Origin: Ypsolopha sequella
Taxonomy: Eukaryota > Arthropoda > Insecta > Lepidoptera > Ypsolophidae
Reading direction: 5' to 3'
NCBI GenBank assembly: GCA_934047225.1
Contig: OW203988.1
Location: forward strand, 11,628,229 to 11,692,228
Length of the DNA stretch: 64,000 bases
In this document: positions 1 to 11,230 of the stretch, in pieces
Layout of the letters: every line of letters begins with the position of its first letter
Numbering within the stretch: position 1 is the stretch's first letter
Position numbers and translations under genes: made by a program
The notes under the pieces: model-generated
What the model was told of the DNA's origin: nothing
Database searches by the model: none
The model's input: the letters and a program-made list of their open reading frames with translations, nothing else

Positions 1-1449
1 GTTATATCGACATATTTGTGTCGACATAAACCTATCACTATTTATTTTTTCCTATGTCTGGCAACATTTTCTGCTGTCAAGTTAGTTCGCCTAATTCTGG
101 ACTCGACTATAGGCATACTCGGAAGCAAGTCTCAAAGCGCCATCGCCGCAGATAGTCAGTAAACTTTTTTGTCAGTCATTCACTAACTAAGCAAACCACA
201 AGTTGGTGTGGCATGACTGCATGACGAACGAACGACCATTCACTTTTAAAACAATTGCTTGGAGGTTTCGCTTGGCAACAACAGATGGCGTTGTGAGCTT
301 AAACAAACTTCTTACTAGGTGTTCGTGTATTTGCTGTATTTGCCCGAATACAGCCATCTGTGGAGAGCTTATGATGGCCTTTTTCGTGTATTCGTTTTCG
401 CTATTTGCTGTATTTGCCGAATACGCGAATATCGAATGTACGCGTTTCCGGGTTTTTTAATCCCGCTTTAAAGGATCTAAATACCACAACACGAATACAC
501 AAGTGAAAAGTCACCGCTCGCCCGAACTCTCAATATACGCTGTTCGGTGATGCTAATATCCTTATTTATTAAGATTGGCCTAAATTTTGAATTTTGTAAC
601 TTTTCCCATTATTTTGTAACTTATCCCGTGTAAATAATGGTATTTATATTCCAGGACGACGATTCTGGTAAATGCGAAAAAAATTGCTACGCCATATTTC
701 AAGTGATTGATTTTTTTTTATGCTTTCGCAATTTCCCTAACGGCTATTCTGGCATTTTTTTCACTCGCAATATCAATCGTACGAATTTTGTTTATACTTA
801 GTATGTAAATGCCATGCTATTTAAATTGGAGTGACTAAGACTAAACAAATAAAATCTATAGAATTTAAGGAGTGCTCATTATAGGTCCTCGAAAAAAAAA
901 AAACAATACATATCCGTAGAAAATCCTCCTTAAAATAGTCCAAAATCTGAAAAATATAAGATTTTATAATCTAACTGAAAATAAAAACAAAATTTAACAC
1001 GTAGATGTAAGACTTTGAAATCAAAACAAAAACAAATAAGTAATTGAAATAGCTATTGAATTACAGGAATTATGAACTCATGAATCTGTAAGAAAATTTC
1101 GGCAATTTCATATGTAAAGACCTATTATTTTTTGATTATTAAAGGCCTTACTTACATTATACAGCCTTAAAATTTGTATTAAAAATAAGGGATGGAGTTA
1201 ACCACCTTAGAATATTTTAATAATTTCATCTAGAAGCTTTTCTTGAGCGCGTGTTTCTTAAGCGTCAGGGTTTCTTAAATATAGACAACGGTCAGTACGC
1301 ACGCAGCTTGGAAAATATGCTTGCATGTTATTGTGTTACGTCATCTATCTACACTGACTATGTGCGGTTAATTCCTATTTCATGATGTTTATAATAAATA
1401 TATTGCTTTGTATATCGAACACGATTTCTTATTGTACAAGTTTAATTAA
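1..1449. other. AT-rich spacer without recognised gene
   Basis: No coding exon is recognisable. A short hairpin stands at 3-28 (ATATCGACA / TGTCGACATA). The parts at 735-840 and 960-1117 have relatives at 62565-62660 (same orientation) and 61843-62000 (opposite), so most of this stretch is probably dispersed repeat. Confidence 0.5.
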
Positions 1450-2161
1450 TGAAAGTGTCTAGCCTGCCACCAGCGGCCGTTTAGCAAAATAATATATTCT
1501 GCCACTAGCGGCAGAATAACAAAAATAATTATTCTACCACAAGTTTATGATTATTGAAATGTAAATATATGCCTAACTCCGCCTATTCGATTAGTCTTGC
1601 TAAGAAGAAGGGCAAGATCGACTCAGTACACCCCGACTCTATACAGTCTTTTGGCTACTACCCCTAGAGTGTATATAAAAAGTCAAAGGCGTGAAGGGAG
1701 GGCAGTTCTCGGTTCTCGCCCGCCGTAACAACGGCCAGGCACCCGCGTGAGCTGTAGCGGCTGAGGCTGGTCGCCGAAGGCAACCAACAAGCCGAAGCTG
1801 CGACGGCGAGCGTGGGTGCCTGACCTTTGTTACGCAAGGGCGAAGGGGCTGCACTTCCCGCAGCACCGTAACCGATGCAGAAATGAATTTTTGACTTAAA
1901 AATACTGCAGTATTGATAGGTTCAAATGGCCCATACATTAACTTGCGGCAGGATATCCGTTTTTGCTATTCAGCCACCAGTAGCTATACTCACTACGTTC
2001 AACCAACGTGTATTGAATATTGTACCTTATCTAGTTGACGTTATGAAGTACATTTCAATAATCATAAACTTGTGGTTGAATAATTATTTTTGTTATTCTG
2101 CCGCTAGTGGCAGATTATATTATTTTGCTAAACAGCCGCTGGTGGCAGGCTAGACACTTCC
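1450..2161. mobile_element. Foldback DNA element with ~120 bp inverted ends, TTAATTAA flanks
   Basis: The left arm (GAAAGTGTCTAGCCTGCC from 1451) is mirrored at the right end (GGCAGGCTAGACACTTC to 2160). The arms keep matching inward for about 110-120 bp, including the CTGCC(A/G)CTAG(C/T)GGCAG palindrome. TTAATTAA flanks both sides (1442-1449, 2162-2169), fitting an 8 bp target duplication or a TTAA site. No transposase is present. The GC-rich core holds a second hairpin (listed separately). Confidence 0.75.
1694..1861 (+). other. Large imperfect hairpin in the core of the foldback element
   Basis: GTAACAACGGCCAGGCACCC from 1725 pairs with GGGTGCCTGACCTTTGTTAC ending at 1833. Pairing continues inward to a loop near 1770-1790 and outward through TCGCCC/GGGCGA and GGGAGGGCAG/CTGCACTTCCC. 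A TATATAAAA (1672-1680) lies about 20-25 bp before the outermost stem. The stretch is much more GC-rich than its surroundings. Whether it is transcribed is unknown. Confidence 0.5.
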
Positions 2162-2169
2162 TTAATTAA

Positions 2170-3175
2170 ATACAATTGTATGAAATAGAATAATCTACGG
2201 TTCGGATTTGTAACGTCTCAATACAACAAAATAACAAAATTACGCAATATGGAATTTAAACATACTTCCATCCATCCATCCATCCATCAGTCGGTGTTCG
2301 TCGGGTTCGTCCACTGCTGGACATAGGCGTCATACATAATTCAGTCAGTATTTATTAAGTTTTTATAAAAATCTTTTGTAAATATATGAAAATAGAATTC
2401 TAAACTAGCATACAAACAACATATTTCGATTTTTAACAAAACACTTGTACAATTCATTTCAAGAATTATAATACGCTTCCCAACCGGTTTCGGATATTAA
2501 TCCTTCTTCAGGGGATAAAACTGTATATCCAAATATTATTTTACAAGCCATCAACGACAATCGTATAGCAACAGTGATGATAAAAAAAATCCCACAAAAG
2601 TACGACATATATTTTACGAGTAGTGTGTCCGTATGATAGATACACTTTTGGTTTTGGCTTTAAAATACTAAAATTTGGGGTTAACTGACGTGGTTTTTCC
2701 AGTGATAAAATTAGCGTGTTTGTTACATTTTTTGTAGAAAACTTCTTAATAAAAAATACTAATCTATAAACTATGTACTAACATTAAAAATTTTAAAAAT
2801 AAACATTAAAACTGGCTCAAGTTAGATACGTATTTAATATTTGTATTTTCAATATTAAACGTCCTGAAAATTTAATTTTTCAAGTGCTACAAATAATCAC
2901 TAGCAACCTTCCCACATGGATTGGATGGGAATAATCCATCTAAGCGTCAATCAAAGGTCACAGTTTTTATGCAAATACGGTATTCAAAATAAGACTGAAC
3001 AGCTTGTTGAAAAAAATCTCATGTTTTTATTTGCAGCTACTGAGGTCAATTACTTGTCTTTGTTATTGTTAACGTATATTATTAAAAGTTGGAAGGATAT
3101 TAAAATAATTATTTACTTGAATAAAATAACAGAAAAATATAAAATTATTTAACTAGCTTACCAGCTAAGATATAA
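2170..3175. other. Spacer with a short RTE-type LINE end
   Basis: CCATCCATCCATCC at about 2268-2287 followed by GTCCACTGCTGGACATAGGC is the reversed 3' end of an RTE-like LINE (GEAYVQQWT-type C-terminus with a GATGGATG tail). Around 2466-2520 lies an AACCGGTTTCGG fragment common in foldback elements. Nothing else is recognised. Confidence 0.45.
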
Positions 3176-3179
3176 TTGG

Positions 3180-3775
3180 GATTCCGTAGTACCTAACTGG
3201 TACAAAAGGAACTTTTATAGTTATACTCCGTTGTCCGTCCGTCCTTCAGTCCGTATGTCACAGCGTCATAACTTTAGCACTGTTAAAGATAAAGGCTTGA
3301 ACTTTGGCACAAAAATAGCATTAAGTTGCCTACATACCACGGTGTAAAAAAAATATGAAACATTTTAAAATGTTCTAAATATTTTCAAAACAAAAGTGAG
3401 AAAAATATGTATGTCTCCCGCCCCCACCTTATCTCCGAATCTAGTTGACCGAAAAATATGAAAAAAATGTGGATTATAGATCATGAGAAATATAAAAAAA
3501 AGTAGAGTAAATAAAAAAATATTTTATAAAAATACAATAAGGGCATTAAATTGTAGGCATTAAAAAGCTGATTCTAAATTATATAGTTTGACTACATTTA
3601 ATTGCATCTATTTCGAGGAATCCTTGAAAAACCATAAAAAATGTATGTCCCCCCCTTACTTTCAAAACTGGTGGACAAAAAATATAAAAAAAACATGGTA
3701 ATATGTGTTTACGTAAATATTACAGGAAAAATAAAGTGGTTGAGTTAACCTTTAGCTAGTTAACCTTTTTTTTAC
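3180..3775. repeat. Dispersed repeat with CCGTCCGTCC / 'AAACTTTATCTCC' type segments
   Basis: The section at 3600-3750 (ATGTATGTCCCCCC.., ACATGGTAATATGTG) is matched in the same orientation at about 36900-37050. The CCGTCCGTCC segment near 3236 resembles the end of the widespread lepidopteran repeats also seen at 8040-8120. Non-coding. Confidence 0.5.
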
Positions 3776-3777
3776 CA

Positions 3778-3862
3778 GTTGACCGTCTCTGTGACCGAGT
3801 GGTAGAGCGCTCTTGTCTACGTGTTTCGGAAGGCACGTTAAACTTCTTTCTTTTTTCTTTAA
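3778..3862 (+). repeat. Possible tRNA-related SINE fragment
   Basis: TCTGTGACCGAGTGGTAGAG resembles a tRNA 5' half with a pol III A box, followed by the phrase TTTCGGAAGGCACGTTAAAC. No B box or full cloverleaf is present, so it is not a tRNA gene. Confidence 0.35.
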
Positions 3863-4077
3863 TGGCAAATACGGACCAAAGTACGTAAAGTGTCTAAAGT
3901 ACGGCAATAGGGCTCACCACCCTTCACGTTGGGGACGTAAAAAACCTCGATGAAAAGTGTGAAAAGTCACAGGACTTGCATTTTACAGTTGAAACTTGGG
4001 AACGCCTCTAAAATTCCCTTCGGGGTTTCATGTTGTGACAATATATTTTGTTTTTATGTCTATTTCGTATTACACAT

Positions 4078-4192
4078 CTTATTTCTCCTACCAATCACCA
4101 TTTCTTTATTCTTTATTGCACATGAAACATTAAACATATGACAAAAAAAAAATACAAAAAAAACTGTACAAAGGCGAGCTTATTTCAAACTG
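4078..4192 (-). repeat. Retroposon 3' tail (AATAAGCTCGCC family)
   Basis: On the minus strand: AATAAGCTCGCCTTTGTAC, then a T-rich body and TGTGCAATAAAG. The same motif occurs on the plus strand at 11846-11945, ending in GAATAAAGGATTTTG. Confidence 0.45.
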
Positions 4193-4556
4193 AAGACTCG
4201 ATCACGTTCGATGACTTTTTCACGTGAAATTAGTTTTTTTATTTTCGTTTTTCCTACAATCTCAAGTTATTATTCCAAACAAAATTTTATTGCTGCTATT
4301 TTTTACTAGCAACTTTTTCTGTACAATTTGCTTCGATAGTGTTTTAATTGTTTTTATTCGAATCACCGGTAATTACTTGAGGCGATGACGATTTTTTATA
4401 GAAACTAGCCTTTTGCTTGCCAAGCCAATCAAATGCTAATTGAATCTCGACTCTCAGCTTTTGTTCTCAGACTTGGAGAAGTAAAATGGTTACTAGTCCA
4501 AATTGATGAACATGACATCTTCCTTTAGTCACAGCGCAATGATACCTCTTTAAGAA

Positions 4557-5060
4557 GATGGCATACCCTAGCAACTTTTTTTATTACCCGTCCAGCACAA
4601 TAAGTCTAATGGCAAAGACTTTATTTGCTTTTCATAATGTTGGCTCTTTGGCCTCTTTTTCTTAGACGCGTAATACTAGTGATCACGCAGCGAAACAACA
4701 AATTGGTGTGTTTTTAGCTAATACTGAAATATTTTGTAGGGAGAAAAATATTGAATTTAGGTGATATACCTTCATATTTCTGTTACCTATTTTATGAAAA
4801 GAAAATCAAGTTGATCTCTTAACCGAGTTCTTCAAGCGAACGTTTGAAAACAAAAAAAAAAGAGGGTACAATACATTTTTTTTTGACAAAAGTATAAATC
4901 TTAGTACATTGTTTATACGTAAGATCCCTAGAGAAAAGATTAATTAACCAAATATATTTTTTTCAATACAAGGAGAGCCCAAATTTCTTCAAACGAATCC
5001 TAGATAGACTGGAGTTGGTCATGCTCTAGGCTCAGATACAGTCTTAAATAAGACCAATCC
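4557..5060 (-). repeat. Dispersed repeat, ~500 bp, inverted copy at 44.1-44.6 kb
   Basis: ACCCGTCCAGCACAATAAG, ACAAATTGGTGTGTTTTTAG, TGAAATATTTTGTAGG and TCTTCAAACGAATCC each appear in reverse complement and in the matching order at 44095-44630. A third, shorter relative lies at 15740-15990. No termini or coding capacity are recognised. Confidence 0.65.
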
Positions 5061-5423
5061 AAAGAAATCCACAGCATCAGTAGTCTATCTGTACAAAATG
5101 ATGCTGCACCGGAAACGAAGTCTATTTTTTGTCGTCTATGGCTTATGATTTGTTATAATAACGTAAATAAGAAGTTTTTGATAAAAATGCTTTAGTCACA
5201 AGACAGGGCAAGAAAATAAATATATGGCCATTGGAAAAACACCACTAGTCAACCGCTTATTCAAAATACATTTTTTTTTGAAAAAGAGCCTATGTCAAAG
5301 TATATTAATTTTGTTTTATGTCTCTGCTGTAAAATTTGCAAAAATTACAAGAGTTATTTTTCCTCTTTTGAGGAAATGAAGCAAATGAAGGGTTTTCCCT
5401 TCATATACATATATCATCATAAC

Positions 5424-5799
5424 CATTGTCAACGTCATCGTCATCGTCATTGTCATTGTCATGGTCATCGTCTTCATCATCGTCATCATCATCGTTATCG
5501 TCGTCGTCATCGTTATCTTCATTGTCATCGTCATCGTTATCGTCATCGTCATCGTCATCTTCATTGTCATCGTCATCGTCATCGTCATCATCATCGTTAT
5601 CGTTATCGTTATCGTTATCGTTATCGTTATCGTCATCGTCATCGTCATCTTCATCGTCATCGTCCTCGTCATCGTCATCATCATCGTTATCGTCATCTAC
5701 ATCGTCATTGTCACCTACATCATCATAATCACCATCATCAATATCATCATCATCAGAGTCATCATCATCGTCATTGTCATCATCATCATCATCATCATG
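5424..5799 (+). repeat. (TCATCG)n hexanucleotide microsatellite
   Basis: About 375 bp of TCATCG with TCGTTA, TCATCA and TCATTG variants. Because six is a multiple of three and the units lack stops, several frames on both strands stay open (His/Arg-, Ser- or Asp-rich), which is not evidence of coding. Confidence 0.9.
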
Positions 5800-6179
5800 A
5801 TTGCCCACTAGCTTCTATACACAATACGGTAACAAAGTTACTATGATGGTTTCTCTTTATAATGTCTGTGAGTTGCAACGACATTTTGATTTCATATTGA
5901 TTATAAACGTAAATATTTTACTTATACGAGTAATAATTATGAGCTATGACTTCTTATACAGATATTGCGAAGATCTTATCGTTACCTAGCGTATGTTCTC
6001 GTGTTGACATTTGACTCCAAATTTTGCGCAAGCGCAATGTAACAACATGCAGTGCGTGAAATTTCTAAACCTTCACTGTTGCGTTTAAAGTGCAAATAGC
6101 TTTGAATGAAGCCTTAAGCTAGTCAATACAAAATAGACAAGAGTATTGAATATACATACTTTACATACATACATACATA

Positions 6180-6515
6180 AATACATATACTCATTCCGGT
6201 CTCCCAGAGAGGTAGGCAGAGACTACAGATTTCCATCTGCTACGATCCAGACCCACCTCTTTCGCCTCTTCCACGTCCACCAATCTAGCCATACCAGCTC
6301 TTCTATTCCGGTTACTTTTGACATTGCCCTTCTTCAGTATGTCACCAATTTGGTCAGTATACGTCCTTCTAGGACGGCCAGGTCAAGCTGTACCTTCCAC
6401 TTGCGCACCGTAAATTTCTTTCGTCACTGTACTTTCATTCATCCTCTCTACATGTCCAAACCACCGAAGCATTCCTTTTTCTATTCTAGTCAGTCTAGTC
6501 TTTCAGGCCGCAACG
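6180..6515 (-). pseudogene. Non-LTR retrotransposon, reverse transcriptase C-terminal fragment
   Basis: Minus strand reads IEKGMLRWFGHVERMNESTV, then TKEIYGAQVEG, one stop, GRPRRTYTDQIGDILKKGNV, MARLVDVEEAKEVGLDRSRW and SVVSAYLSG to a stop. This is the C-terminal tail of a LINE RT polyprotein common in Lepidoptera. It ends in a (CATA)n-type tail at 6160-6185. It is 5'-truncated and broken by one stop. Confidence 0.8.
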
Positions 6516-6599
6516 ATCCCGTATTTCGAGTTTATTTTTTGAGGACAACTGGTTGCGAAACTTTTAAATAATTGGATTTTCCATAAGAGTGATTTTAGA

Positions 6600-6710
6600 A
6601 TTTTTTTATTTCCATCCATCAGCTCTTATTCGTCCATTGCTGGACATAGGCCTCCCCAATATTACGCCACTCTTGGCGGTCCTCAGTCATCCTTAATCAA
6701 TCATCCTTTT
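6600..6710 (-). repeat. RTE-type LINE 3' end fragment
   Basis: CCATCCATC followed by GTCCATTGCTGGACATAGGC and CGCCACTCTTGGCGG. On the minus strand this is the QEWR..LGEAYVQQW-type C-terminus with its GATGGATGG tail; compare the plus-strand copy at 17220-17490. Confidence 0.6.
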
Positions 6711-7189
6711 TTATTTAATTATTCTAAAATTACTCTTATTGAAAATCCAATTATTTTGAAACTATCATAATTATCATTTAAAATACGTTTAAATTATATA
6801 GTGAACTATTGTTATACACTGCTATTATCTAAAAGTTGTATATTTATTTACTTATAATTATTTATTAATATTTTGTAACAAATACGGAGAGTTGACCCTT
6901 AAATAATAAATTTAAAATATAGTTTTACAGGAAATGATGTCATCATATTAGGTAGAATGGTCAGATCCTAGCAAAATTTTAGAATGCGTTCCAGAAAAAT
7001 AAATTTGTCTATGGAAACGTGTGATGATGCCGTCACTGAAGGTCAAATGAATGCACGCTTATTTAAAAATATCTCCTTTAAAAACAGTAAAGAAGATCTA
7101 TTTCTCGAAACGGTTTTAAAATCGTTATTTATATTGGTGAAAACAAGAAGATGCAAATTGTGCATTCTTGGAGCTTCGACGACGAAGGA

Positions 7190-8775
7190 GGTTTGACGAC
7201 TTATTCGTCCAACTTTGACGACGAAGGAGCTGTACGCGGCGGAATACTGTGCAGGTAACAGCTAACCCCTAGGTTACACGGGTAGAGTAACTGGTACAGT
7301 ACCAGGGATAAAAACATTACTAGCTTTATGTAAATAGTATTACTAAGGATAGTAAAGTGAATAACGCATGCAGTAAAGTAGTCGGCTAAATAGTCCGCTA
7401 GTTACTCTACTTCTATAAATCATCTAAACCCTGTTTAACTACATAAGTAGAGATGGGTAACTCAGGTTATAACCCCAGATATGACCCGTTTTGACATACA
7501 AATAAAAATCGAAGGTTAGGTGACGTGCTGTGTAGGGTTCTGTAGTTACCCGTCACAATATGCAGACTTAGAAGGTTCATCAACTTCATCTAAGTAATTT
7601 TCAATGGAATTTGTACGAAATTTTCATTTTAAGTTGGTCGATTATTACTCGTTAAATTGTAAAGCCTACTTAGCTGTGATAAATTTTCTTTTAACTTTGT
7701 AAAATATACTACTGCCGTGAAATTTTCACATATCTAAAAACTACCATTTAGCTGGCAGGGGGGAGGAGACACTTTGACTCAAACAAAAATTAGCACTTTA
7801 AAGCTTAATATTTCGGAAACAGATCCCTGAATCAAAAAATGGTTTTCACACACCCACAATATTTTTGAAAGACCTATTCAACAAAACCACACATTATGCG
7901 ATTGACGAGAAAAAAAATCATCCCCACTTTACGTGCAGTGGATACCATAAACAAATTTTAATTTTGCCACTTTGTTGACGTAATTTATACGTATACTCAT
8001 GTCAAATAACAGTTTTCAAGTACAAAGAATCTTTAAGCTAAGCCGCGGAGAGACAGACAGATGGTCGGACGGACATGGCGAAACTATAAGAGTTGCTCGT
8101 TGTCTACGGACCCCTAAAAATAGGTTATGACCGGGTCATAACTGGATTTTAACCCACAGTGGGTAATCCGGGTCGTAACAGTAACCCGGGTCGTTTCTAA
8201 ACTCCGAACGGTAAGTGCGGGAAAATAACCTAAATTTATATTACGAGTATAAATAAGAAACTATTAAGAGCTAATTGGTATTTCATGTCATTTTTGTTAT
8301 TACCTATTTGGTTTTATTATATTATAATCGTGACTGAAAAAGAAGTTTACCTTGATAAAAGTTCATCATTGTTTACCACAGCTACAAAAAAAAAAACTAA
8401 AATGAAGTGTTGAATAGAATAAACGATGATTGGATTTTAATTGGCTTCTTATTTACGTATACGTTATTTACGCAGTTCGTGTTAAGGGTGGAACAATCAT
8501 GGATTGCGTATATTTTGCTCTATTTGTGGCCCAAACTAGCGAATTCTGGAAAAAATATAGATATGTAATTAATAATATTATCTTCATTAACGATCGTAAC
8601 GATAAATTATCAAATATTTTATATCTTTACCTCCAAAAATTCCTAGTAATGTTTTTATTCTTGCTACTTTACTAGTTACTCTACCCGTGTAACCTAAGCG
8701 TTAGCTGTTACCATGTGGCTGTTACCTTTGCAGTATTCCCCGCGTTCAGCTCCTTCCTTGTCAAAGCTCCTACGT
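7190..8775. mobile_element. 1.6 kb non-autonomous DNA element with ~95 bp terminal inverted repeats
   Basis: The left end (GACGAAGGAGCTGTACGCGG, ATACTGTGCAGGTAACAGC, AGGTTACACGGGTAGAGTAA up to about 7290) reappears inverted at 8663-8770 (TTACTCTACCCGTGTAACCT, GCTGTTACCTTTGCAGTAT, CCGCGTTCAGCTCC). The interior holds ordinary dispersed repeat (7720-8120 with GACAGACAGATGGTCGGACG) and no transposase. The right half of the left TIR resembles the sequence bordering the minisatellite at 31990-32080. Confidence 0.65.
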
Positions 8776-9399
8776 ATACGTCTGGAGCATTGCTCTATAT
8801 CGATGTGAAACGTGGACCATGATAAAAGTGACAAAGAAATACTGCAAGCTTTTGAAATGTTCAAAGAATGGAAAGAATAAGTTGGATGGAAAAAAAAGCA
8901 ATGAGGTCCTGCTGATTGGAAACGAAAAGTGATATTTGATGAAGACCATAGTTAATAAAAGGGGAAAGATGTTGTGACATCTGATACGACACGACAATTT
9001 TATCAAAAACATCAATCAATCAAATCAATCTTGAGGTCAAATGCTGAAGGGCATTGGCGGTATTCCCAGCCTTAAGTTTTATTAAAAAAAGTAATCACTA
9101 CGAAACTAAGCTTTGAGCAGAGATAAACAACAATATTGTATGTTTATGTTAGTTTTTGTGTTGGTAGTTTCAAATATCATTAGGTCATGGCAATGACTTT
9201 TGGGCAATTAAAATTTAAGGTGCCATGCTAATTATGACCTCTACCTGCAATTTGTTACCTCTGTACAAATTATTTTATAGTTGTTGTATGATATATGTAC
9301 TTGTACATATTGTACATACAGAAATACAAATTTGCTAATACCTAATTATAATTATGTATAGAATTTTGATAACGCTGTCAAATAAATGTATTTTTTAAT

Positions 9400-10030
9400 A
9401 CAGTTGCTCAAAAAGTGGCGTATTGCAGGGACGTATAGCGTTCGGGATGTAGGCTATTACATACTCGAGCTTTTTCTTTACCTTTGCCGAACTCGTGCGT
9501 TCTTTTTCCCAACTGTCAAAATAATGTCTATTAAAAAGAAAAAACCAACCACGAAGTTTTTACAAAAAAAAATTCATAGAAGTTTTTATAATTCATGCAA
9601 ATATTTCTAAAAAGAAGGTACTAATTTGTTTCAATATCAAATTTAATGATTTGATTCAATGAGTTAGGTTAGGTTTCATTTCATTTCATCTCATTAAATT
9701 TCATTTTCATTTCATATCAATAAAAAAATTCTACTGAAGACTTGGCTGTATGGGCAAAGTTCCCTTTGCCTACTCAGAATGGGTGAAGAAAACAAAAAAA
9801 ATCTCTGCTTATATTCTTTTGCGGTTGGCGCCATTTTCCAAAAATTTTCTTTGCGGGTTTAGTTGTTTGTTGCACAAAATGAGAAATTTCGATGATATTT
9901 TATTTGAATTAACACCACCGGAACTCAGTATAATTGCACAAAATGCTTCGGAGAACATTTTACCGGAAAAGTCAAAAAGTCGCTACATATCTACATACGA
10001 AGAATTTATTGCGTGGAGTATTAGTTAGTT
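9400..10030 (+). pseudogene. Remnant of a tyrosine-recombinase (KIAA1958/Crypton-like) ORF, truncated
   Basis: An open stretch at 9750-10028 contains, from the ATG at 9880, MRNFDDILFELTPPELSIIA, then QNASENILPEKSKSRYISTY and EEFIAW, after which it runs at once to a stop. The segment LPEKSKSRY..TYEEFIAW resembles the N-terminal SAM-like part of KIAA1958-like or Crypton-type tyrosine recombinases. The catalytic domain is absent, so this is a 5' fragment or an internally deleted element. It is followed 60 bp later by a foldback structure that may be the same element's end. The assignment is from memory of the family and is moderate. Confidence 0.4.
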
Positions 10031-10090
10031 GAGTTTGTTGTGTTTTTATTATTTTATTAAATTGCTTCATTTTTTCGCAACTGTATTAAA

Positions 10091-10238
10091 AATAGTTGTT
10101 CAGTACACGTGCGGAACCGTCATTGCAACTTGTTCCGACTGTCAACCCTCACCTTCGGCTGCGCCTCGGCTCGGGTAGACATTTGTCGGAACTCTTTGCA
10201 ATGACAGGCTTTCCGCACTCGTAATGAAAAATACTATT
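10091..10238. mobile_element. Foldback MITE, 148 bp
   Basis: AATAGT...GTGCGGAACCGTCATTGCAA at the left is mirrored by TTGCAATGACAGGCTTTCCGCAC...ACTATT at the right, with TTGTTCCGAC/GTCGGAAC further in and a GC-rich centre (TTCGGCTGCGCCTCGG). Confidence 0.7.
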
Positions 10239-10479
10239 ATGTCACGTGAGTTATTATACACGATGCTCATCGAGGTAATAAGAATGCAAAGTAAATTAGT
10301 GCTTCTATGTTTCTATATCTAGAGATATATAAGAAGTAAAGAAAATAAATTCGCCTTTCCTCGGAATAAATATACATCCATCATCACGACATTAAACCCC
10401 TAGGAACTGTCAGAGATGTTTTCAAATACACTAGTACATCAACGTTTAGCTGCGACGATTATTACTTCGTAGTGCGATA

Positions 10480-10580
10480 GGCCTCGCAAAGCACACATAT
10501 GTGCCACAACGGGATTGGAACCCGTGACCTCCACATTACTGGTAGAGACTTCCAGACCTCTAGACTAAGAGACAAACTTA
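10480..10580 (-). repeat. tRNA-related SINE fragment
   Basis: On the minus strand GTCACGGGTTCCAATCCCG matches a pol III B box (GGTTCnAnnCC), preceded by GTCTAGAGGTCTGGAAGTC, in the style of insect tRNA-derived SINEs. No intact tRNA fold was found. Confidence 0.5.
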
Positions 10581-11022
10581 AACATTCCGACAATTTTCAG
10601 AATTGGCTGAGAGTAGAACCTAGTGTATTCCACTTACTTCCATAGTTTATTTTTTGCCGGATCTAGTTAGCGATCTTTGCTAGCGACTGCGTAAGGTATT
10701 TATATGAGAAATTGTACAGCGCCCCTAGCGGTTTACGAGAGGTACCAGAATTTCTAATACAACATATTTTATGCAGTCGAGACCCAAACTTATGGCAAGG
10801 TCTAGGCTGATGTTAACCTAGCATACTCATAACATGTTTAAGTACCCATTGAATAAAAAAAAAAAATTTCCACATAAATAACAACAAAAATTTTCTTGGT
10901 CTGATAATAAATAATGACTATTCATGACATATTAGTTTTGTATCATTTTACTGGTATACTGTATTCATACTTAGGCCTCAGAAAATAAAAGGCGGTGTAC
11001 ACTTCATTAAAAAAATACTTAA

Positions 11023-11028
11023 TTTAAT
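11023..11028 (-). terminator. Candidate poly(A) signal ATTAAA for the first cuticle protein gene
   Basis: ATTAAA on the minus strand, about 200 nt past the TAG at 11231-11233. It is the nearest reasonable signal; a canonical AATAAA is only seen some 580 nt away, near 10647. Confidence 0.35.
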
Positions 11029-11230
11029 CAAAAAGAAATCACAGGCGCATTCAGAAGCAAAATATACAAAAATACACGTAAAAAGAAAACTTATGGCACG
11101 AGAATTTCATCTGCAAGTGATCTCTATGCAAAATTGAGATCTATGTACATCAGAGTTCGAAAATAAGCTTTTAGATCACAGAGTTGACAGTATGAAAGAG
11201 AGAAAGGGACTTTTGGGGAGAATGATTAAT

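Noticed and set aside
1639..1938. Minus-strand open frame of 99 codons
   Set aside because: It lies over the GC-rich hairpin of a foldback element. Its Arg/Ala/Pro content follows from base composition and it matches no family I know.
3778..3862. Possible tRNA gene
   Set aside because: Only the 5' half resembles a tRNA; no B box, anticodon arm or acceptor pairing was found.
5292..5811. His/Arg-, Ser-, Ile/Val- and Asp-rich open frames over the (TCATCG)n tract
   Set aside because: Hexanucleotide repetition keeps most frames open. The products are pure low complexity and overlap on both strands.
10480..10580. Possible minus-strand tRNA gene because of a good B box
   Set aside because: Acceptor and anticodon stems do not form; better explained as a tRNA-derived SINE.
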